A stretch of 10,748 nt of DNA from Thermoplasmata archaeon (GTDB lineage: Archaea > Thermoplasmatota > Thermoplasmata > Lutacidiplasmatales > UBA184). Of this stretch, positions 6,186 to 10,748 are shown piece by piece (the first letter of the stretch is position 1; each line of letters starts with the position of its first letter). The stretch spans positions 1 through 10,748 of the forward strand of contig JASHQF010000137.1 of assembly GCA_030037695.1 (NCBI GenBank). Direction: 5' to 3'. The position numbers and the translations under genes were made by a program. Under the pieces are notes generated by a model. It was not told the DNA's origin, did not search any database, and saw only the letters and a program-made list of their open reading frames with translations.

Positions 6186-7133
6186 GTGCGCGTCGTCATC
6201 CTCGGCGCCGGCGCCACCGGTAGCCTCTTCGGCGCCCGCCTCGCCTCCGCCGGTCACCACGTGACCCTCGTCGGGCGGCCGGACCACGTCCACGCGATCC
6301 GCTCGCGGGGGCTCCGCATCGTGGGGACGGGGCCGGGGACATTCTCCGTTGACGTGGCGGAGGACCTTCAGCCCGCCCGGCTCGCCGACGCGGTCCTCCT
6401 CACCGTGAAGTCGTTCGATCTTGCGATGGCGGCGGAGGGCCTCGCCCGCAGCGCGCCCCCGCGCCCCACGCTCCTCACCCAGAACGGGCTCGGGATCGAG
6501 ACGATCGCCTGGGGCGCGCTCGCCCGCGGCGGCTGGTTTGCGCCGGAGCGCACGGTCGTCCGGGCGATCCACTCCGTCCCGGCGACGTGGGTCGCCCCCG
6601 GGATCGTGCGCGCGGCCGGGGCAGGGGAGGTCGTGCTCCCGTCGCCGGCCGCGGGGGAACCCGAGGCGCCGCCGGTGGCCTTGTTCGCCGACCTGTTGCG
6701 CTCCGGGGGCTTCTCGGTCCGAACGGTCGGATCGTTCGTGGAGCAGGTCTGGCGGAAGGCGATGGTGAACGCGGCGATCAATCCGGTGACGGCCCTCCAC
6801 GGAGCTCCGAACGGCGCGTTGCTACGACCGCCGCTCCGGGCGGAGGCCCTCGAGCTCCTCCGGGAGGCCGTGGCGGCGGCGCAGGCCGACGGTATGACGA
6901 TCCCGGAGCGCGAGGCGATCGCGGAGTTCGAGCGGATCGGCCGCGCGACCGCCGACAACCGTTCGAGCATGCTCCAGGACCTCGAACGGGGGAGGCCGAC
7001 CGAGGTCGACGCGCTCCTCGGGGAGCTCGTCCGCCGGGCCGAACGCCACGGGATCGACCTCCCGACGATGCGCCGGACGATCTCGGCGATCGAGGCCCGG
7101 CGCTCGTCCTCGCCGCCGCGGCCGCAAGGGTGA
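6186..7133 (+). CDS. panE: 2-dehydropantoate 2-reductase (ketopantoate reductase)
   Basis: A 315-residue ketopantoate reductase, which reduces 2-dehydropantoate to pantoate for coenzyme A synthesis in the cytoplasm. The N-terminal Rossmann loop GAGATG is at 7-12, and Arg31 after the second strand (LVGR) suggests NADPH. TVKSFD at 73-78 and the QNG at 99-101 are family motifs. The C-terminal helical domain holds the catalytic lysine in WRKAMVNAAINP (K191), SSMLQD at 260-265, and the substrate-binding Glu in PTEVDAL (E273). All key residues are present and the length is normal. The start is a GTG at 6186, exactly at the first strand, with no visible Shine-Dalgarno site. The gene lies 12 bases after the second coiled-coil gene and 28 bases before phosphoglycerate kinase, so one transcript is likely. 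No other pantothenate or CoA gene is visible nearby. Confidence 0.93.
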   Translation: MRVVILGAGATGSLFGARLASAGHHVTLVGRPDHVHAIRSRGLRIVGTGPGTFSVDVAEDLQPARLADAVLLTVKSFDLAMAAEGLARSAPPRPTLLTQNGLGIETIAWGALARGGWFAPERTVVRAIHSVPATWVAPGIVRAAGAGEVVLPSPAAGEPEAPPVALFADLLRSGGFSVRTVGSFVEQVWRKAMVNAAINPVTALHGAPNGALLRPPLRAEALELLREAVAAAQADGMTIPEREAIAEFERIGRATADNRSSMLQDLERGRPTEVDALLGELVRRAERHGIDLPTMRRTISAIEARRSSSPPRPQG

Positions 7134-7161
7134 TACTGGCGGCCCGCTCCGCCGGGCGCCG

Positions 7162-8343
7162 ATGCTGCCGAAGAGGGGGGTCGCGTCGGCCCCTCTCAAG
7201 GGCCGTCGCGTCCTCGTCCGCGTCGACTTCAACGTCCCGCTCGACGACCGCGGGGGGATCGCGGACGACCGGCGGATCCTCGAGGCGATCCCGACCCTCG
7301 ACCTCCTCCGGACCCACGGGGCGAAGACGATCGTCCTCGCCCACCTTGGCCGCCCGGGAGGGCGTCGCGACCCCAAGCTCTCCCTCCGCCCGGTCGCCCG
7401 GCGCCTCAGCTCGGCACTGGGGACCCCGGTCCCCCTCGCGGACGAGCCGGTCGGGGTCCGAGCGCTCGATCTCGCAGCCCGCCTGGAGAACGGCCAGTTC
7501 ATGATGCTCGAGAATCTCCGGTTCCTCCCCGGCGAGGAGACGAACGACCCCGGCCTCGCCGCCCAACTCGCCCGCCTCGGGGAACTGTTCGTGGAGGACG
7601 CGTTCGGCGCGGTCCACCGGGCCCACGCTTCGACGGTGGGGGTCGCCCAGCGGCTCCCCTCGTTCGCGGGCCTCTTGGTCGAGCGGGAGCTCCGCGAGCT
7701 GTCTCGGCTCACCGACCGCCCCGCCGTGCCGTACTCGGTCGTCGTCGGGGGCGGAAAAGTCGCCGACAAACTGCCGCTGCTCGCCAGCCTCCTCGGACGG
7801 GCCTCGACGGTGCTGATCGGGGGGGCGATCGCCTACCCGTTCCTCACGGCGGCCGGGACCCGGCTCGGGGCCACGCCAGTGGCCTCCGGCCTCGACGATG
7901 CCGTCCGAGAGATCACGGCAGGCGCCCGTGCCGCTGGGACGGAGCTCCTGCTGCCGAGCGATCTCGTCTACGAGCGCCCCGGGGAGGCGGAGCCCGGGAT
8001 CGCTGCGTCGGGCAACGTTCCCCCGGAGGCCGTCGCGGGCGACATCGGTCCCGACACCCAGCGCGCGTTCCGAGCGGCGCTCGAGCGCTCGGCGACCGTC
8101 TTCTGGAACGGTCCTTTGGGACGGTTCGAGCTGCCCCGGTTCGCCGGCGGGACGCGCGCGGTGTTTTCGGGTCTTGAGGGTCGCCCGGGCGTGCGCATCG
8201 CCGCGGGGGGGGATTCGGCCCGCGCGGCCTACGCGCTCGGGCTCGCCGGGGCGTTCGGCTTCATTTCGACCGGCGGTGGGGCCGCCCTCGAGTTCGTCGA
8301 GGGCCGTGAGCTCCCGGGCCTCGCGGTGCTCCCGGACGCCTAG
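7162..8343 (+). CDS. pgk: Phosphoglycerate kinase, bacterial-like type
   Basis: A 393-residue phosphoglycerate kinase, interconverting 1,3-bisphosphoglycerate plus ADP with 3-phosphoglycerate plus ATP in glycolysis and gluconeogenesis. Motifs run in order: RVDFNVP at 20-26, HLGRP at 61-65, LENLRF at 116-121, HRAHAS at 152-157 (basic patch for the substrate), GGGKVADK at 196-203, WNGPLGRFE at 315-323, GGDS at 349-352 and STGGGA at 369-374. HLGRP and the GGxKVxDK loop resemble the bacterial enzyme, whereas many archaeal versions read HQSRPG at that place, so the gene may have come from bacteria; this is inference from motifs. Base composition and codon use look like the neighbours, so any transfer is old. 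The ATG at 7162 is supported by the usual distance to the RVDFN motif. The last 83 bases overlap the tail of the convergent CutA gene. Confidence 0.95.
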   Translation: MLPKRGVASAPLKGRRVLVRVDFNVPLDDRGGIADDRRILEAIPTLDLLRTHGAKTIVLAHLGRPGGRRDPKLSLRPVARRLSSALGTPVPLADEPVGVRALDLAARLENGQFMMLENLRFLPGEETNDPGLAAQLARLGELFVEDAFGAVHRAHASTVGVAQRLPSFAGLLVERELRELSRLTDRPAVPYSVVVGGGKVADKLPLLASLLGRASTVLIGGAIAYPFLTAAGTRLGATPVASGLDDAVREITAGARAAGTELLLPSDLVYERPGEAEPGIAASGNVPPEAVAGDIGPDTQRAFRAALERSATVFWNGPLGRFELPRFAGGTRAVFSGLEGRPGVRIAAGGDSARAAYALGLAGAFGFISTGGGAALEFVEGRELPGLAVLPDA

Positions 8344-8719
8344 GCGGTCGGCGGTCCCAGCTCCCCCGGGCCGCCGGATCGAGGATGTCGGCGAGGTACT
8401 CCGCGTACGGGCCGTGGACCCGGGCGAGCTCGATCTCGGCGATCTCGGGCACGTCGTAGGGATGCGTGCCAGCGAGGAACGCGAACAGCGCCCCGACGCG
8501 CTTGGGGACGGTCTTGAACAGGACGAGCGCCTCGGGCTGAGCCTCGATCCGGCCCTTCCACCAGTACCGGGACTCGCCGGGGAGGACCGTGCCGCAGGCG
8601 GCCAGGCGCCGCTCCAGCGCCGCCGAAAGGGCGCGCAGCGCCTCGTCGCGCGACGGGTAGGCGGAGACGACGAGCCGCATCGGCGACACCGGACCGGGCT
8701 CGACGGGGAGCGGCGTCAC
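8261..8719 (-). CDS. cutA: CutA family protein (divalent ion tolerance)
   Basis: A CutA-family protein: small cytoplasmic trimers linked to divalent metal tolerance in E. coli, with no settled biochemical role in archaea. The core is clear: LVVSAYPSRDEA at 16-27, RRLAACG, the family mark RYWWKGRIE at 51-59, LFKT at 67-70, HPYDVPEI at 86-93 and YLADIL at 108-113. The core ends near residue 116; the rest is an Arg/Pro-rich tail whose last ~27 residues are antisense to the end of phosphoglycerate kinase, unusual for the family. GTG at 8719 overlaps the DP1 stop as GTGA, implying translational coupling. An ATG at 8680 would begin exactly where known CutA proteins begin (MRLVVSAYPS) and is an equally good start. 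The upstream neighbour, DP1, has no obvious functional link to it. Confidence 0.88.
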   Translation of the reverse strand: MTPLPVEPGPVSPMRLVVSAYPSRDEALRALSAALERRLAACGTVLPGESRYWWKGRIEAQPEALVLFKTVPKRVGALFAFLAGTHPYDVPEIAEIELARVHGPYAEYLADILDPAARGSWDRRPPRRPGAPRGPGAHGPRRTRGRPHRRSK

Positions 8720-10239
8720 GCGGCCTCGGCCCGGACCGTAGGGGTCGACCCCGAGCAGTCGAGCGTCACGACGCCGAGGGTGGCGAGGTCGACGATCGCG
8801 GCGTGCGCCGGCACCGCGGTGATGTTCCGCATCCGCTGGTACTCCGTCTCGTCCTGCCAGGTCGAGGCGTTCAACAGCAGGGTGCCGCGGTAGCGGTCCA
8901 CCCCGTAGGTGTGCAGGTGGCCCGTGACGAGGATCTCCGGGACCGGATCGACGATCAGGCCGTCGCGGGTCACCGGGGCGAGCGGGGTCCGGCTCCCGTA
9001 GATCGGGGCGAGATGCCGCATCTGGAGCATCCGGCGCATCACCTCGGTCGGCCGGCCGTACGACGCCCCGGGGAGCGCCGGGATGAGGTCGTCGAACCCC
9101 CGACCGTGGTAGGCGGTGACGGTCACGCCGGCGAGGCTGAAGGTCGACGGGTTCGCGAGGAGCCGGACGTTCGCGGGCAGCTCGTGGGCGAGGTTCGCGG
9201 GGAGCGCGGGCTGCGGCTCGGCGGGGCAGACCGCGTCATGGTTTCCCGGGAGCGCCACGATCGTGAGCCGATCGGGCAGCTGGGCGAGGCGCCGGCCCAG
9301 CTCCACGTACTGCTCCACGACGTCGCCGATCGCGAGGTCACGCTCCTGGTGCGGATAGATGCCGATCCCGTCGACGAGATCCCCCGCGATCACGACGAAG
9401 TCGACGGCCCGCGCGAGGTCGGGCGCCGGGCCTTCGCCGCGCAGGAACGCGACCAGCCGTTCCCAGGCCGGACCGAGGAACGCCTTGCTGCCGACGTGCA
9501 GGTCGGAGAGGAAGACGGCCTGCCGAGGCCGGGCCGCCCGGGCGGCGACCCGACCGAGGGGGACGTCGGGGCGCTCGACGGCGACGACCGTGGGCAGCCG
9601 GTCGGGGTCAGCGCCGTACCGAAGGCGGACCCCGAGCGTCTCGTCGGGGAGGAACGGCATGCCGGCGGCCGCCGACTCCTTGAGGACGAGGACCTCGAGC
9701 GTGCCGGTCTCGTCGTCCAGCGTCACGATCCGATGGTGCTGACGGCTCGTCTCGCGGACCTCGCGGACCATGCCGATCACGGATCCCGTGCCTTCGGGGG
9801 GTCGCCCGTCGCGGATCGTCCGCAGGTTCGAGAGCGTCGACCGGGTCCGGAGCATCTTCTGGAGGGCCCGGAATCGGGCGAGGAAGAGGGCCGAGTAGCC
9901 GGCGATGGGGGGACCGGGGGCCATCGATCGGGGGAACCCTTCCACGACGACGTGAAAATCCGCCGCGGCGGTCCGGGCCGCGTCGGCCCCGTCGGCGGCC
10001 TCCACCGCCAGGACCGGCGTGACGACCGGGACGGCGGCGAGGGGACGCAGATCGTCCAGGACCTCGGCCACCATCGCCTCGGTGACGAACGGCGTCCCGG
10101 AGCCCGCCCGCTCGAGGAGCTCCTGGGAGACGACGAGCGGTTGGGGGGCCCCGAGCAACAGGCGCAGGGCACCGGCCTCGAGCAGCTTGTGGTGCTCCTC
10201 GAAGTAGGTGACGAGGTGCTCCCGGAGCCCTGTCGCCAC
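8716..10239 (-). CDS. polB: DNA polymerase D small subunit DP1
   Basis: A 507-residue small subunit (DP1) of archaeal family D DNA polymerase, the replicative enzyme of many archaea; it supplies the 3'-5' proofreading exonuclease and pairs with the large subunit DP2, which is not in this window. The N-terminal ~70 residues look helical, a linker follows (GYSALFLARFRALQKMLRTR at 114-133), then an OB-fold at about 150-225 and a calcineurin-like phosphodiesterase domain at 240-480. All Mre11-type metal ligands are in place: FLSDLHVG (D246, H248), GDLVDGIGIYP (D287), GNHD (N333, H334, D335), YHGRGFDDL (H378) and VTGHLHTYG (H441, H443), so the nuclease should be active, unlike the eukaryotic B-subunits. 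The start is GTG at 10239; no other in-frame start lies between it and the TATA box about 78 bases upstream. The stop overlaps the CutA start. Confidence 0.94.
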   Translation of the reverse strand: MATGLREHLVTYFEEHHKLLEAGALRLLLGAPQPLVVSQELLERAGSGTPFVTEAMVAEVLDDLRPLAAVPVVTPVLAVEAADGADAARTAAADFHVVVEGFPRSMAPGPPIAGYSALFLARFRALQKMLRTRSTLSNLRTIRDGRPPEGTGSVIGMVREVRETSRQHHRIVTLDDETGTLEVLVLKESAAAGMPFLPDETLGVRLRYGADPDRLPTVVAVERPDVPLGRVAARAARPRQAVFLSDLHVGSKAFLGPAWERLVAFLRGEGPAPDLARAVDFVVIAGDLVDGIGIYPHQERDLAIGDVVEQYVELGRRLAQLPDRLTIVALPGNHDAVCPAEPQPALPANLAHELPANVRLLANPSTFSLAGVTVTAYHGRGFDDLIPALPGASYGRPTEVMRRMLQMRHLAPIYGSRTPLAPVTRDGLIVDPVPEILVTGHLHTYGVDRYRGTLLLNASTWQDETEYQRMRNITAVPAHAAIVDLATLGVVTLDCSGSTPTVRAEAA

Positions 10240-10310
10240 GGTCGTGCCCTGCCGCGCCGCGCACGGCCGGCGCGCCCGCGCGGAGCGGAATGCCGCGCCA
10301 GGGCCCGGCC

Positions 10311-10321
10311 CTTACTTTAAC
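10311..10321 (-). promoter_or_regulatory. TATA box for the DP1 gene
   Basis: The minus strand reads GTTAAAGTAAG, an A/T-rich island in a gap that otherwise is almost all G and C. It lies between the stop of the right-edge gene and DP1. Transcription would begin near 10291, giving a leader of about 50 bases before the GTG at 10239. Apart from this box, I see nothing in the 110-base gap 10240-10349. Confidence 0.55.
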
Positions 10322-10349
10322 CCTCGTGGGGCGGGACGGCGCGCGCGGC

Positions 10350-10748
10350 TCAGCGGTACGACTCGCGCGCGTAGGAGGCGCCCTTCGGGTACTTCTCCTT
10401 GAGGTGCGCCACGAACGTCTCGGGGCTGCGCTCGAGGTGCGCCGAGTACCAGCGGACGACGACGTCCCGGAGGACCCGGTGGAGCTCCCGGACGTCGACC
10501 TCCGTCTCGGAGGCGTCGTACAGCACCGCCTGGCTCATCATCCGCATCCAGCCCGAGTAGCGGTGGTAGCTCTCGCCGTCGCACCACTCGAAGATCCCGC
10601 GCAGCCGGGGCTTCCCCTCGTTCGCCCGGTAGTACCAGAACCGCAGCGTAAAGCCGACCCAGCCCTGCGCCCGATCGCCGAGCTCGACGGTGCGGACCGA
10701 TCCGAAGTCGAACGTCTCCTTGAACGTCCAGGAGTTCGGGTACTCGGC
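10350..10748 (-). CDS. Unrecognised protein, N-terminus cut by window edge
   Basis: The frame is open from the right edge to a TGA at 10350-10352, giving the last 132 residues of a protein I do not recognise. The visible part is rich in aromatic residues and looks like a folded, soluble domain: a segment of likely strands (SWTFKETFDFGSVRTVELG, then QGWVGFTLRFWYYRANEG), a WCDGESYHRYSGWMRMMSQ stretch, and two amphipathic helices with charged ends (VRELHRVLRDVVVRWYSAHL; PETFVAHLKEKYPKG). No membrane segment, signal or known catalytic motif is visible. Internal ATGs exist near 10547, but clearly coding sequence continues upstream of them to the edge. The gene lies upstream of DP1 on the same strand with a promoter between them, so it need not share function with it. 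Confidence 0.7.
   Translation of the reverse strand, partial: AEYPNSWTFKETFDFGSVRTVELGDRAQGWVGFTLRFWYYRANEGKPRLRGIFEWCDGESYHRYSGWMRMMSQAVLYDASETEVDVRELHRVLRDVVVRWYSAHLERSPETFVAHLKEKYPKGASYARESYR

Noticed and set aside
8803..10320. A 505-codon plus-strand open frame
   Set aside because: It is antisense to DP1, which has complete nuclease motifs; the antisense product has only acidic and basic low-complexity sequence.
1..10748. CRISPR array, tRNA or rRNA genes, insertion sequences, phage or defence genes
   Set aside because: I saw no regularly spaced repeats, cloverleaf, transposase, integrase or nuclease cassette on either strand.

Overview
The window looks like a stretch of a high-GC archaeal chromosome, most likely a euryarchaeal lineage and possibly an uncultivated Thermoplasmatota relative. 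The evidence is a PolD small subunit (DP1, found only in archaea), an XPD-type Fe-S helicase whose motifs closely resemble the Thermoplasma enzyme as I remember it, archaeal-style TATA boxes about 30-36 bases before several start codons, and few Shine-Dalgarno sites. Genes are tightly packed with short gaps or 4-base overlaps. I see no tRNA, rRNA, insertion sequence, CRISPR array or phage gene.

Left block (1-5633, all minus strand, read from right to left): malate dehydrogenase, a FixX-like ferredoxin, an XPD/Rad3-type helicase, a GmhA-like SIS sugar isomerase, a protein with two CBS domains and a ParB/SerK-like domain, and a polytopic membrane protein cut by the left edge. Several of these have their own TATA-like box, so this is probably two to four transcripts rather than one operon. 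The SIS and CBS genes share an ATGA overlap and are surely coupled.

Middle block (5732-8343, plus strand), divergent from malate dehydrogenase: two small overlapping coiled-coil genes of unknown function, PanE-type ketopantoate reductase (coenzyme A synthesis), and a phosphoglycerate kinase of bacterial-looking type.

Right block (8261-10748, minus strand): CutA, whose 3' end overlaps the phosphoglycerate kinase gene tail to tail, then the DNA polymerase D small subunit DP1, coupled to CutA by a GTGA overlap, then the C-terminal part of an unrecognised protein cut by the right edge.

Most of the content is core metabolism and DNA maintenance. The parts that deserve a second look are the coupled SIS + CBS/ParB-like pair, the helicase gene with no ATG, GTG or TTG start before its Walker A motif, and the overlapping pair of small coiled-coil genes. 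No clear defence system or mobile element is present.
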